DNA of 38,953 bases from Oscillospiraceae bacterium (GTDB taxonomy: Bacteria; Bacillota; Clostridia; Oscillospirales; Oscillospiraceae). Made by a program: the position numbers and the translations under genes. Each line of letters begins with the position of its first letter. The first letter of the stretch is position 1. Location of the stretch: positions 1-38,953 of the forward strand of contig SVLZ01000011.1 in assembly GCA_015067665.1 (NCBI GenBank), read 5' to 3'. Below, one piece after another: positions 23,375 through 31,214 of the stretch. The notes under the pieces were generated by a model. The model did not search any database, was not told the origin of the DNA, and saw only the letters and a program-made list of their open reading frames with translations.

Positions 23375-23902
23375 ATGTTCAGTAAGAAAAACAGAGCAAT
23401 ATACAAAGCAAAAAGAAAGGCATTTTGGGATGAGTTTCGGACATTTGCCGTGAAAGGCAATGCGCTGGCGCTGGCAGTCGGTACAATTATCGGCGGTGCC
23501 TTCTCCACCATCACCAAAAGCGTGACCAACGACCTCATTATGCCTGTCGTCAACATTTTCCTTGGCGGTGCAGATTTCTCCGATGCAAAAATCGCGCTGC
23601 CCCGGATGCCTTGGGTAGAGCCCACCTATGAAACTATCGTAAACGCCGACGGTACCGAGGTGGTGCAGGAGGTCCACAACTACCTGACCTACGGCAATTT
23701 TCTCTCCGCAGTCATTAACTTCCTGATTCTGGCCTTCGTGGTCTTTCTCATTGTGAAGTTTTTGAACCATCTCTCCGAGATTGGTAAAAAACTGGACGGT
23801 GATGACGAGGAAGAAGCACCCGCCGCGCCGCCTCCACCTCCTGCGCCCTCTGCCGAGGAAGTGTTGCTGACCGAAATTCGTGACCTTTTGAAGGAAAAAT
23901 AA
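23375..23902 (+). CDS. mscL: Large-conductance mechanosensitive channel MscL
   Basis: The 175-residue protein has the MscL N-terminal helix and pore-lining TM1 (FRTFAVKGNALALAVGTIIGGAFSTITKSVTNDLIMP). A periplasmic loop of about 50 residues follows, then TM2 (FLSAVINFLILAFVVFLIVKFLN). The C-terminal bundle is EEVLLTEIRDLLKE. It is longer than typical MscL (about 140) through an N-terminal basic extension (MFSKKNRAIYKAKRKAF) and an acidic/proline linker (DDEEEAPAAPPPPPAP) before the last helix. MscL opens on membrane tension at hypo-osmotic shock. The ribosome site is weak. The gene sits between two lipoprotein genes. Confidence 0.95.
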   Translation: MFSKKNRAIYKAKRKAFWDEFRTFAVKGNALALAVGTIIGGAFSTITKSVTNDLIMPVVNIFLGGADFSDAKIALPRMPWVEPTYETIVNADGTEVVQEVHNYLTYGNFLSAVINFLILAFVVFLIVKFLNHLSEIGKKLDGDDEEEAPAAPPPPPAPSAEEVLLTEIRDLLKEK

Positions 23903-23913
23903 GGAGAATCTGA

Positions 23914-24402
23914 ATGAAACGGATACTTTCCCTGATCCTGCTGCTTTCCCTCTGCGCGATCCTTCTTTGCGGCTGCGCAGACGGTTACCAAACCGTCGAA
24001 AAAAACGGTCTAAAGCTCCGTTTGCCCGGCTATTTTGAGGATAAAAGCAGTGAATCCTATGCTGCAGGCTATGATTTTTTGTATAGCTACGGCGGTATGG
24101 GCTTTTTAGGGATCAGGGAAGACCGTTCGGATTTTCCCGAGGGTTACGGAAGTATGGACTTGAAGGCCTACGGAAATTTTGTCATTTACGGCAACCAGCT
24201 CGCCTGCGAGCTGGTAAATCGGGAAGGTTTTTACACCTTTACCTATCAAAAAGCCGCTCCGGAAGGGGATCTGACATACGTAGCCATCGTACTGGAAAAC
24301 AAAGATGCTTTCTATACGGTGCAAGCCTACTGCCTCAGTGAATTTTACTCTGAAAATGCTTCCCTTATTTGGAAGTGTCTCACCAGCGCAAAAGTGCAGT
24401 AA
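23914..24402 (+). CDS. Small lipoprotein, unknown function
   Basis: The 162-residue protein has a signal peptide with lipobox LLCGC (Cys21). The mature part (GLKLRLPGYFEDKSSESY, GGMGFLGIREDRSDFPEGY) is about 140 residues with alternating aromatic and charged residues. Its layout recalls the two upstream lipoproteins (a short aromatic-rich domain with a final Cys/Leu-containing helix), but the sequence similarity is weak. AAGGAG lies 8 bases upstream and mscL ends 11 bp before, so the genes are probably co-transcribed. Confidence 0.82.
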   Translation: MKRILSLILLLSLCAILLCGCADGYQTVEKNGLKLRLPGYFEDKSSESYAAGYDFLYSYGGMGFLGIREDRSDFPEGYGSMDLKAYGNFVIYGNQLACELVNREGFYTFTYQKAAPEGDLTYVAIVLENKDAFYTVQAYCLSEFYSENASLIWKCLTSAKVQ

Positions 24403-24406
24403 TCCG

Positions 24407-24435
24407 TTGACAAACGGCCAAAACTTGCATATAAT
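24407..24435 (+). promoter_or_regulatory. Consensus SigA promoter for nfnAB
   Basis: A perfect TTGACA (24407-24412) and TATAAT (24430-24435) with a 17-bp spacer, 38 bp before the nfnA start. This is the best promoter in the window and implies strong expression. Confidence 0.9.
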
Positions 24436-24473
24436 TTTAAGTTGTTATTACATAAGAAAGAAGGATCTTAGAG

Positions 24474-25328
24474 ATGTACAAAATTGCGCGCAAGGTTGAA
24501 CTGAACGCCAATGTCACCCTTATGGACATTGAAGCGCCTTTCATCGCCAAGAAGGCAAAGGCCGGTCAGTTCATCATTTTCCGTATCGATGACAAGGGCG
24601 AGCGTGTCCCTCTGACCATTGCCGGCTATGACCGGGAGAAGGGCACCGTCACCATTATTTTCCAAAAAGTCGGCTTTGCCACCATCGCGCTGGGCAATCT
24701 CAACGAGGGTGACTACATTCAGGACTTTGTAGGTCCTTTAGGCAAGCCCACTCCCGTCGAAGGCAAGAAGAAGGTCTGTGTGGTCGGCGGCGGTGTAGGC
24801 TGTGCAATCGCACTGCCCTCTGCAAAGGCATTTAAGGAAGCCGGCGCAGAAGTGACTGTCATTATCGGCTTCCGCAGCAAGGACATCGTGATCCTTGAAG
24901 AGGAGTTCAAGGCTGTAGCTGACCGCCTGATTCTGATGACCGACGATGGCAGCTATGGCCGCCACGGTCTTGTTACCCAGCCCCTTAAGGAAATGCTGGA
25001 AGCAGGCGAAGCATTTGACGAAGTTCTCGCCATCGGCCCTGTACCTATGATGAAGTTCGTCTCCCTTACCACCAAGCCTTTCGGCACCCACACCTCTGTA
25101 TCCCTCAACCCCATTATGGTTGACGGTACCGGTATGTGCGGTGGCTGCCGTGTCACCGTTGGCGGTGAAGTGAAGTTCGCCTGCGTGGACGGTCCTGAGT
25201 TTGACGGTCATCAGGTGGATTTTGCAGAGCTTATGAGCCGTAACAGCGTGTACCGCGGCAGAGAAGCCGAGGTCACCGAGAAGCACGCCTGCCGTATGGA
25301 AGCCATGGGCAAGGCACTGATCAAGTAA
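24474..25328 (+). CDS. nfnA: NADH-dependent ferredoxin:NADP+ oxidoreductase, small subunit
   Basis: The 284-residue flavoprotein has an FAD domain (AGQFIIFRIDDKGERVPLTIAGYD), an NAD-binding domain (CVVGGGVGCAIALPSAKAFKEAGAEVTVIIGFRSK) and a C-terminal [2Fe-2S] site with GMCGGCRVTV and FACVDGPEFDGHQVD (Cys222, Cys225, Cys237). In anaerobes NfnA, with NfnB, reversibly couples NADH and reduced ferredoxin to NADP+ reduction by electron bifurcation. The same family is often called sulfide dehydrogenase or dihydroorotate dehydrogenase-like subunit. nfnB follows after 13 bp. Confidence 0.93.
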   Translation: MYKIARKVELNANVTLMDIEAPFIAKKAKAGQFIIFRIDDKGERVPLTIAGYDREKGTVTIIFQKVGFATIALGNLNEGDYIQDFVGPLGKPTPVEGKKKVCVVGGGVGCAIALPSAKAFKEAGAEVTVIIGFRSKDIVILEEEFKAVADRLILMTDDGSYGRHGLVTQPLKEMLEAGEAFDEVLAIGPVPMMKFVSLTTKPFGTHTSVSLNPIMVDGTGMCGGCRVTVGGEVKFACVDGPEFDGHQVDFAELMSRNSVYRGREAEVTEKHACRMEAMGKALIK

Positions 25329-25341
25329 GGAGGGAACTGTA

Positions 25342-26724
25342 ATGGCAAATATGACACTTGTAAAGACTCCTATGCCGGAGCAGGATCCCAAGGTCCGCGC
25401 CCGGAATTTCAAGGAGGTTACCCTTGGTTATACCGCCGAAATGGCCATTGAAGAGGCCGGCCGCTGCTTAAAGTGCAAGAATCCCAAGTGTGTGGAGGGC
25501 TGCCCCGTTAACGTCCGCATCCCTGAGTTTATCGGCAAAGTCGCCGAGGGCGATTTCAAGGCCGCTTACGAGATCATCACCTCCACTAACGCACTGCCCG
25601 CCCTTTCCGGCCGTGTATGTCCGCAAGAAAGCCAGTGCGAAGCAAAATGTGTCCGCGGCATCAAGGGTGAGCCGGTGGCCATTGGCCGACTGGAGCGGTT
25701 CGTTGCCGACTGGTATCGCGAAAACATCAACGAAATGCCCGAAAAAGTGCCCTCTAACGGCAAGCAGGTGGCAGTTGTAGGCTCCGGCCCTGCCGGTATG
25801 ACCTGCGCTTCTGACCTTGCAAAGTTAGGCTACGAGGTCACTATGTTCGAGGCGCTGCATACTGCCGGCGGTGTTCTGGTCTACGGCATTCCCGAGTTCC
25901 GTCTTCCCAAGGCCATCGTTGCCAACGAAATTACCAAGCTGGAGGCCCAGGGCGTCAAGGTGATGACCAATATGGTCATTGGCCGTGTGCTTACCATCGA
26001 CGAGCTGTTCGAAATAGGCTTTAAGGCTGTATTCGTAGGCTCCGGCGCAGGCCTTCCGATGTTTATGAACATCCCCGGCGAAAGCCTGAAGGGTGTTATG
26101 TCCGCCAATGAGTACCTAACCCGTACCAATTTGATGAAGGCCTACGACGAAAATTACGATACGCCCATCATTAAGTCTAAGGCTGTGGCCGTTGTTGGCG
26201 GCGGTAACGTGGCAATGGACGGCGCCCGCTGCGCAATGCGTCTGGGTGCAGAGCACGTTTATATCGTTTACCGCCGTGGCGAGGCAGAAATGCCCGCCCG
26301 TGAGGAAGAAAAGCATCACGCAAAGGAAGAGGGCATTGAATTTAAGACCCTCTGCAACCCCGTGGAGATCCTCTCCGATGAGGATGGCCGGGCTTGCGGC
26401 ATCAAGTGCATCCGTATGGAGCTGGGTGAGCCGGACGCTTCCGGCCGCCGTCGTCCCGTGGAGATCCCCGGCAGTGAGTTCGTACTGGATGTGGACACGG
26501 TCATTATGGCGCTGGGCACCAGCCCCAACCCCCTGATCCGCTCCACCACCCCCGGTCTGGAGACCAACCGTAAGGGCTGTCTGATCGTAAACGAAAACGA
26601 AATGACCACCCGTGACGGCGTGTTTGCCGGCGGTGACGCAGTCACCGGTGCCGCCACCGTTATCTTGGCAATGGGCGCCGGCAAGAAGGGCGCTGCCGCC
26701 ATCCACGAATACCTGAATAAGTAA
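25342..26724 (+). CDS. nfnB: NADH-dependent ferredoxin:NADP+ oxidoreductase, large subunit
   Basis: The 460-residue protein has an N-terminal [4Fe-4S] domain (CLKCKNPKCVEGCPVNV and CPQESQCEAKCVRG), a FAD-binding GSGPAGMTCASDLA motif, a NADPH-binding VVGGGNVAMDGARCA and a C-terminal FAGGDAVTGAATVILAMGAGKKGA. It resembles the small subunit of glutamate synthase (gltA in many annotations), but the adjacent nfnA and the absence of a glutamate synthase large subunit favour NfnB. NfnAB supplies NADPH from NADH and reduced ferredoxin. A terminator follows. Confidence 0.93.
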   Translation: MANMTLVKTPMPEQDPKVRARNFKEVTLGYTAEMAIEEAGRCLKCKNPKCVEGCPVNVRIPEFIGKVAEGDFKAAYEIITSTNALPALSGRVCPQESQCEAKCVRGIKGEPVAIGRLERFVADWYRENINEMPEKVPSNGKQVAVVGSGPAGMTCASDLAKLGYEVTMFEALHTAGGVLVYGIPEFRLPKAIVANEITKLEAQGVKVMTNMVIGRVLTIDELFEIGFKAVFVGSGAGLPMFMNIPGESLKGVMSANEYLTRTNLMKAYDENYDTPIIKSKAVAVVGGGNVAMDGARCAMRLGAEHVYIVYRRGEAEMPAREEEKHHAKEEGIEFKTLCNPVEILSDEDGRACGIKCIRMELGEPDASGRRRPVEIPGSEFVLDVDTVIMALGTSPNPLIRSTTPGLETNRKGCLIVNENEMTTRDGVFAGGDAVTGAATVILAMGAGKKGAAAIHEYLNK

Positions 26725-26730
26725 GAAAAA

Positions 26731-26755
26731 AGACCACCCTCGGGTGGTCTTTTTT
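26731..26755 (+). terminator. Intrinsic terminator of nfnAB
   Basis: AGACCACC / GGTGGTCT with a CTCG loop, preceded by A-run and followed by TTTTTT. It starts 6 bp after the stop codon. Confidence 0.95.
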
Positions 26756-26762
26756 AATGCTG

Positions 26763-26983
26763 AATGCAGAATTATGGTGTCCGCAAGCGGACGAATCTTG
26801 CCTCGCTCTATGAGGGAGGTGGCAAAAATCTTTGATTTTTGACGGAGGGAGTGTCGTTCGTACGATAGGACACTCCCCCAGTCAGTCTGTTTAGGCTGAC
26901 AGCCCCCTCACAGAGGGGGCCAAGGCATCATCGCGAAGCGATACCATAATTGTCAATTGTCAATTATCCATTGTCCATTATTT
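26763..26983 (-). repeat. Nested inverted-repeat element, copy D
   Basis: In the minus orientation it shows TTGACAATT units (26947-26979), GGTATCGCTTCGCGATGATG, the hairpin-rich core (26797-26926) and CCGCTTGCGGACACC (about 26777-26790), the same order as copy B. The right-hand TTGTCAATT end is lost. It lies between the nfnAB terminator and the end of the SanA-like gene. Confidence 0.8.
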
Positions 26984-27667
26984 ATCATTCGTCAAATCAC
27001 CATTTCCAAATACCGGAATGGTCTCGCCGTCATAGGGGTAATCGGGCTGGAAGATCGCCACAAAAAAGTCCTTATCCCGGGCCAGTATTTCCCGAATATC
27101 CCGATAAAGCTGCCCGGAATAGGTGCGGTAATCGGCGGCCACGCCGTAAGCCTCCAAGCCCAGCGCCCGGGCAAGATAAATAGCCCGGTGCAGGTGATAT
27201 TCTTGACTGACAATGAGAATTTTCTCTGCGCAGAAAATATCCTTCGCCCGGTACATACTCTCATATGTCGAAAACCCTGCGTGATCCATAAAAATATCCG
27301 CAGAGGGTACACCGGCATCGATGGCATACTGCTTCATCGTGTTCACTTCATCATAATTTGTCCGTCCATGGTCACCACTCATAATGAGCTTCGGCGCAGC
27401 GCCGGCTTTATAAAGCTCCACACCGCGACGGAGCCGGTCCTCCAGCATATGACTGGGCGTACCGTCATCCCGTACCCCGCAGCCTAAAACCAAAATGCAG
27501 TCCATATCCGAAAGCGTAAGGCTTTCCATAGGGGAGAGGATGTACTTTTCACCGAAATGCACCACGCAGCCATTGATTCCGAACACCACCGCGGCGCCCA
27601 AAACAGCCAATGCGCCCAAAACAGCCAAAATGATCAGCACCGTTTTTCGATTTATCTTCAGCTTCAT
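26978..27667 (-). CDS. SanA/YdcF-like (DUF218) envelope protein
   Basis: The 229-residue protein has one N-terminal membrane helix (about residues 10-32) and then a DUF218 domain: DCILVLGCGVRDDGTPSHMLEDRLRRGVELY, PKLIMSGDHG, YESMYRAKDIF and LIVSQEYHLHRAIYLARALG. ElyC/SanA/YdcF proteins sit in the envelope and affect barrier function and polysaccharide carrier metabolism in Gram-negative bacteria; biochemical activity is uncertain. GGAGG lies 8 bases upstream. It is the last gene before repeat copy D. Confidence 0.88.
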   Translation of the reverse strand: MKLKINRKTVLIILAVLGALAVLGAAVVFGINGCVVHFGEKYILSPMESLTLSDMDCILVLGCGVRDDGTPSHMLEDRLRRGVELYKAGAAPKLIMSGDHGRTNYDEVNTMKQYAIDAGVPSADIFMDHAGFSTYESMYRAKDIFCAEKILIVSQEYHLHRAIYLARALGLEAYGVAADYRTYSGQLYRDIREILARDKDFFVAIFQPDYPYDGETIPVFGNGDLTNDK

Positions 27668-27693
27668 TTTCCGTCCTCCCGACCTTTTCTTTT

Positions 27694-27722
27694 AGTGTAC
27701 CAGCCACCAATCCGAAAGTCAA
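27694..27722 (-). promoter_or_regulatory. Promoter for the SanA-like gene
   Basis: On the minus strand TTGACT (27717-27722) and TACACT (27694-27699) with a 17-bp spacer, 27 bp before the start codon. Confidence 0.65.
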
Positions 27723-27811
27723 CACCCGTTTACATAATATTTTTTATGGTAACCGCATATTGCTGAGGTAACCATCGGTCGTCCGGTAATTTTGCCGTGG
27801 ATATTCGCTTT

Positions 27812-28198
27812 TTATTTCAACAGCTCCTCTGTCAGATGCAGGATCTGCGGCGCGATCTTCTCCCTTTCCTTTTTCAGTGTCCGATTATAAAGAGGATAGG
27901 CCAATGCCACCAGCACCATACCCATAGTGCCGACCACGATCCCGATCACCATAGAGAGGCTTCCGAATGCGCTGCCAAGCTCCGTCATAGCAAAGCTCAT
28001 ACCGGTGCCCATCATCAGGGCGCCGATGATGCCAACGATAAGAGATGCTGTTTGTGCTTTTCGGGTAGGGATCGCGTGAAGCCTGCGAAGCTGCTCCATT
28101 TTGTCTTCTTCCTTGGGAAGATATTTTTTGCGGATATTCTCTACCTCCTGCTGCTGCGCAGCAGAGTAGGTAAACTGAAAGCCTTCTTTATTTTCCAT
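27812..28198 (-). CDS. Two-helix membrane protein, paralogue of the gene at 31215-31580
   Basis: The 128-residue product has a soluble charged N-terminus (about 48 residues, EVENIRKKYLPKEEDK), two membrane helices (about 50-74 and 80-103) and a charged C-terminus (KKEREKIAPQILHLTEELL). Between the helices' starts it reads MGTGMSFAMTELG, almost the same as MGAGMSLVMTEIG in the second copy at 31.4 kb. Its start overlaps the end of the 8-TM gene by 11 bp, so the two are translationally coupled. I know no function. Similar proteins are sometimes labelled dihydropteridine reductase in databases, which nothing here supports. Confidence 0.82.
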   Translation of the reverse strand: MENKEGFQFTYSAAQQQEVENIRKKYLPKEEDKMEQLRRLHAIPTRKAQTASLIVGIIGALMMGTGMSFAMTELGSAFGSLSMVIGIVVGTMGMVLVALAYPLYNRTLKKEREKIAPQILHLTEELLK

Positions 28199-29078
28199 CT
28201 TTTTCTCTCCTGATTGCTTTTGTTGCTCTTACTATGAGGATTACCGATAGGGTAATGACTGCTATGCTGATTCCCGCTCCGGTAAGAATGATAAACAGCT
28301 GCTGCTCCGCTATGGACATTTCTGCGCCGAACTGGGCAAACATCGCCGTCTCCAGGTTCAGCATCGACACCAATGCCGCCGACAGACTGACGATTTTTGC
28401 CGTAGACATCACAGGGCTGCCCAAAGTGCGGTATTTGATGATGCCCACAATGGCATGGATAGTGGAATAAAAAGTATAAAGCGCCATCACATAGATCATC
28501 ATTCCGCCATAGTCATAGCCCTTGCTTCGGTAAAGGATCATCAGCACCGCGCCACTGAGAGACAGGTTGATCAGCAGCAGGATATACGCGCAGATCCGGG
28601 CTCGTTTCCACTCTCCCAAGATGTCGGTTCCGATCTTTTGTATGCGAACATACCGTACCAGAAGATAGCGCATTATCGCCATGATCCCATAGTAAACCGC
28701 CAGTACCATAAACCACCAGCTTTGCATCGTGTACCATAGCCACACATTCAGCCCTACATAAAGCATACTGACGGAAAAAGATACTGCCAACGAAATATGC
28801 ACCCGAAATACACGATCGGTCATATACCGTCTTCCCAAGGGATTATCGTAGATCCTCTGTTTTATCCTACGGTACTGCTTTGGAAGCACGACTGTGCAGA
28901 AAATGCACACCACACTAAGGGTATAAAAGGAGAGGGCATAGACAGCGTAAGCAAGAACGCTTTGCTCCCATCCTTTTACAAAGATAAGCGTTAGCGCAGC
29001 CCCGCAAAGAGGCGTAAGCACCCCCATCAGCAAGACAGGCGGAAAAAGAAGCCTTTTTCCGATTTTCTTCCAATCCAT
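28188..29078 (-). CDS. Eight-helix membrane protein of a two-component operon
   Basis: This 296-residue protein has eight predicted membrane helices (about residues 12-35, 41-65, 93-117, 120-142, 163-186, 190-213, 222-247 and 257-283) and short loops, with a longer cytoplasmic loop at 66-92 (KQYRRIKQRIYDNPLGRRYMTDR). No transporter or enzyme motif was recognised. It begins 4 bp after the histidine-kinase stop codon and overlaps the 2-TM gene, so it belongs to one operon with the two-component system and could be its target or its input. Confidence 0.82.
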   Translation of the reverse strand: MDWKKIGKRLLFPPVLLMGVLTPLCGAALTLIFVKGWEQSVLAYAVYALSFYTLSVVCIFCTVVLPKQYRRIKQRIYDNPLGRRYMTDRVFRVHISLAVSFSVSMLYVGLNVWLWYTMQSWWFMVLAVYYGIMAIMRYLLVRYVRIQKIGTDILGEWKRARICAYILLLINLSLSGAVLMILYRSKGYDYGGMMIYVMALYTFYSTIHAIVGIIKYRTLGSPVMSTAKIVSLSAALVSMLNLETAMFAQFGAEMSIAEQQLFIILTGAGISIAVITLSVILIVRATKAIRREKDGK

Positions 29079-29082
29079 ATCC

Positions 29083-30147
29083 TTACCTCTTAAATTTCAC
29101 GGTAAAAGTACTTCCCTGACCGTAAATACTCTGCACGCTGATCTCACCGCCCAGAATATCTACCACTCGTTTTACCAAGGCCAGCCCTAAACCATTGCCT
29201 TGGGTAGCATGGGAGGTATCTCCCTGATAAAATTTCTCAAAAATATGCTTTCCGGTTTCCGGTTTTATTCCGCAGCCGGTATCGCGCACCTGTACGGTCA
29301 CACTGCTGTCATCCGTTTTCAAAATCAAGCCGATCATGCCGCCATCCGGAGTGAATTTTACCGCATTGGAGATCAGATTGTTCCAAACAAGGCTCAGGAG
29401 CTCCGGGTCAGACTGAATGCGCACATCGTCCTGGATATCCGTTTCGATTTCCAGATTTTTGGCTTCCCAGGCATCCTCAAACCCAAGCAGACATTCACAA
29501 AGTTGCTCACCCAAATCAAATTCTTTGGGCTGAGGGAAGATCTGCTGATTTTCCAGTTTGTTCAGCTTCAGAATGTTGGTGATGAGCTGCGCAAGCTTCC
29601 GGGCAGCTTCGGAAATGGACTTGGCGTATTCGCATCTTTCTTCTTCTGTAATACCGGGACGCTGGAGCATGGTGGCATAGTTGCCCATAACCGCCAAGGG
29701 TGTTTTCAGCTCATGGGACACATTGGCAATAAAGTCGGTTCGCAGGGTCTCCGTGCCGGATAGTTCTTCTGCCATTTTGTTGATCGCAAGACCGATCTGA
29801 TTGAAGCCCTCCATGCCGTTGCCGTGCATCGGTGCCAGACGGACAGAGAAATCTCCCTGCATGATTCTTTCGGTGGCATCGGTGATGATCTTTACCGGCC
29901 TGTCCACCATCACTTTCCGGCGGATATAGTCGATGGTTCCGAAAAGAAAGGTCAGTAAAAGAACATTTAGGAACGTAATTTTTGCTGCGGCGGTGATGTT
30001 TTCTTCATCAAAAACAATTCCCATGGTGTTGGCCAAAGTGGAAATAAACAGCATCATGCAGCAGGTAACCACAAAGGCTACGATCAAGAAGAACACAACA
30101 AAATTGTTGATGGTTTTCAGAACAGTACGAAAACGCAGATTCTTCAT
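29083..30147 (-). CDS. Sensor histidine kinase with very short extracytoplasmic loop
   Basis: The 354-residue kinase has TM1 (about residues 17-43) and TM2 (about 54-76) with only about 10-15 residues between them, typical of kinases that sense in or through the membrane. Next are a HAMP domain (about 77-130), the HisKA box SHELKTPL (phospho-acceptor His145), the N box NNLISNAVKFT, G1 DTGCGI, the F box and G2 GNGLGLAL. It overlaps the response regulator gene upstream by 4 bp. The short loop suggests that its signal comes through a membrane partner, plausibly the 8-TM protein encoded next. Confidence 0.92.
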   Translation of the reverse strand: MKNLRFRTVLKTINNFVVFFLIVAFVVTCCMMLFISTLANTMGIVFDEENITAAAKITFLNVLLLTFLFGTIDYIRRKVMVDRPVKIITDATERIMQGDFSVRLAPMHGNGMEGFNQIGLAINKMAEELSGTETLRTDFIANVSHELKTPLAVMGNYATMLQRPGITEEERCEYAKSISEAARKLAQLITNILKLNKLENQQIFPQPKEFDLGEQLCECLLGFEDAWEAKNLEIETDIQDDVRIQSDPELLSLVWNNLISNAVKFTPDGGMIGLILKTDDSSVTVQVRDTGCGIKPETGKHIFEKFYQGDTSHATQGNGLGLALVKRVVDILGGEISVQSIYGQGSTFTVKFKR

Positions 30148-30815
30148 TTGATCACCGCCTTGTAGCCCAATCCGTGAACCGTCTTGATCTCAAAATCCTC
30201 GCACCGGGAGAGTTTACTGCGCAGCTTAGTCATATACACATCCACTGCGCGAGGCGCAGTTTCTGTGTCCGCATCCCAAAATTCATCCATCAGCTGCTGC
30301 CGTGTGAAGGTCTTCTTAGGATAAGAGAGCAGCTTGTAGAGAATGTTGAATTCCCGGTTGGTAAGCAGGATCTCTTCGCCACCAAGCTGGGCAGTACGCT
30401 CGTCCATATCCATAGAAAAACTGCCAATTTCCAGCGTTCGGGAGCTTGCGATCTTGGCCCGGCGCAGCAATGCGCCGATCCTGAGGAACAGCTCATCCAA
30501 ATCAATGGGCTTGACCATATAATCATCCACACCGATGCGATACCCCCGCTGCTTGGCGGCAAAGTCATCTCTTGCAGTCATAAACAGGATGGGAATATTC
30601 TCGTTCAGACTGCGGACAGTCTTTGCAAATTCAAAACCATCGATTTGCGGCATCATGATGTCCGACACAATTAAGTCATAGACGGTTTCATACATAGCGT
30701 CATAGGCCTCCTCGGGACTAAGGCACCCGGTTGCCTGATAACCGCTGCTGCTGAGAAACGCACAAACTGTTCGGTTCAGATCCTTGTCATCTTCCACTAC
30801 CAAAATCTTAAACAT
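30144..30815 (-). CDS. OmpR/PhoB-type response regulator
   Basis: The 223-residue protein has a receiver domain with acidic pocket VVEDD (8-10), phospho-acceptor Asp52 (VSDIMMP), Thr in FMTARDD and Lys in MVKP. A winged-helix DNA-binding domain follows (ILLTNREFNILYKLL... VDVYMTKLRSKL... VHGLGYKAVI). It is the first gene of the operon with kinase, 8-TM and 2-TM genes, read from the promoter at 30846-30873. A direct repeat at that promoter may be its own binding site. Confidence 0.94.
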   Translation of the reverse strand: MFKILVVEDDKDLNRTVCAFLSSSGYQATGCLSPEEAYDAMYETVYDLIVSDIMMPQIDGFEFAKTVRSLNENIPILFMTARDDFAAKQRGYRIGVDDYMVKPIDLDELFLRIGALLRRAKIASSRTLEIGSFSMDMDERTAQLGGEEILLTNREFNILYKLLSYPKKTFTRQQLMDEFWDADTETAPRAVDVYMTKLRSKLSRCEDFEIKTVHGLGYKAVIK

Positions 30816-30845
30816 AACGCACGCCTCCGTATTTCATCTTTTTCT

Positions 30846-30884
30846 ATTATACATCATAACAGGCATATGTTAAAGTTTTGTTTA
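30846..30884 (-). promoter_or_regulatory. Promoter with tandem TAAACA/TTAACA boxes for the two-component operon
   Basis: On the minus strand TATAAT (30846-30851) lies 16 bp from TTAACA (30868-30873), and TAAACA (30879-30884) repeats it 11 bp upstream with a 5-bp spacer. Repeats with an 11-bp period next to or overlapping a -35 box are typical of OmpR/PhoB-family regulators, so autoregulation is plausible. Confidence 0.6.
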
Positions 30885-30903
30885 CGTTTTATCTGTGTAG
30901 CAA

Positions 30904-31213
30904 AAAACGGAGCGTTCGCTCCGTTTCAGTCTGTCAAAAAACAAGTTTTTTGACAGACTGGCAGAGGGCAAAGGAGCCGCCAAGACAAGCAATCCGCACT
31001 CGTCGGCGTACAGGTGGTACGGTAGAGTGCGGATTGTGATGTAAGTCAAAATGCCTTGCGTAGCAAGCTTTTTTACCCTTCACCCGTCAAATATAAAAGA
31101 TTTTTGCCACCTTCTCCCAAGGGAGAAGGCGCAAGCTATAATCATTTCATTTACTTGCGTTTTGACGGTTGGCGGCTTTTTTGACACTCTGAAACGGAGC
31201 TTTCGCTCCGTTT
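30904..31213. repeat. Inverted-repeat (MITE-like) element of about 310 bp
   Basis: The left end ACGGAGC-GTTC-GCTCCGT followed by TTCAGTCTGTCAAAAAA is matched in inverse at the right end by TTTTTTGACACTCTGAA then ACGGAGC-TTTC-GCTCCGT, so the ends are near-perfect terminal inverted repeats of about 35 bp, each itself a hairpin. Inside are CAGTCTGTC/GACAGACTG, a 12-bp stem CAATCCGCACTC (30989-31000) / GAGTGCGGATTG (31024-31035), CTTGC/GCAAG and CTTCTCCC/GGGAGAAG. No protein is encoded. The right end may also terminate the gene at 31215-31580. Confidence 0.75.
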
Positions 31214-31214
31214 T

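Noticed and set aside
27812..28198. Naming the 2-TM protein a dihydropteridine reductase
   Set aside because: It has two membrane helices and no nucleotide-binding motif, so the label has no support in sequence.
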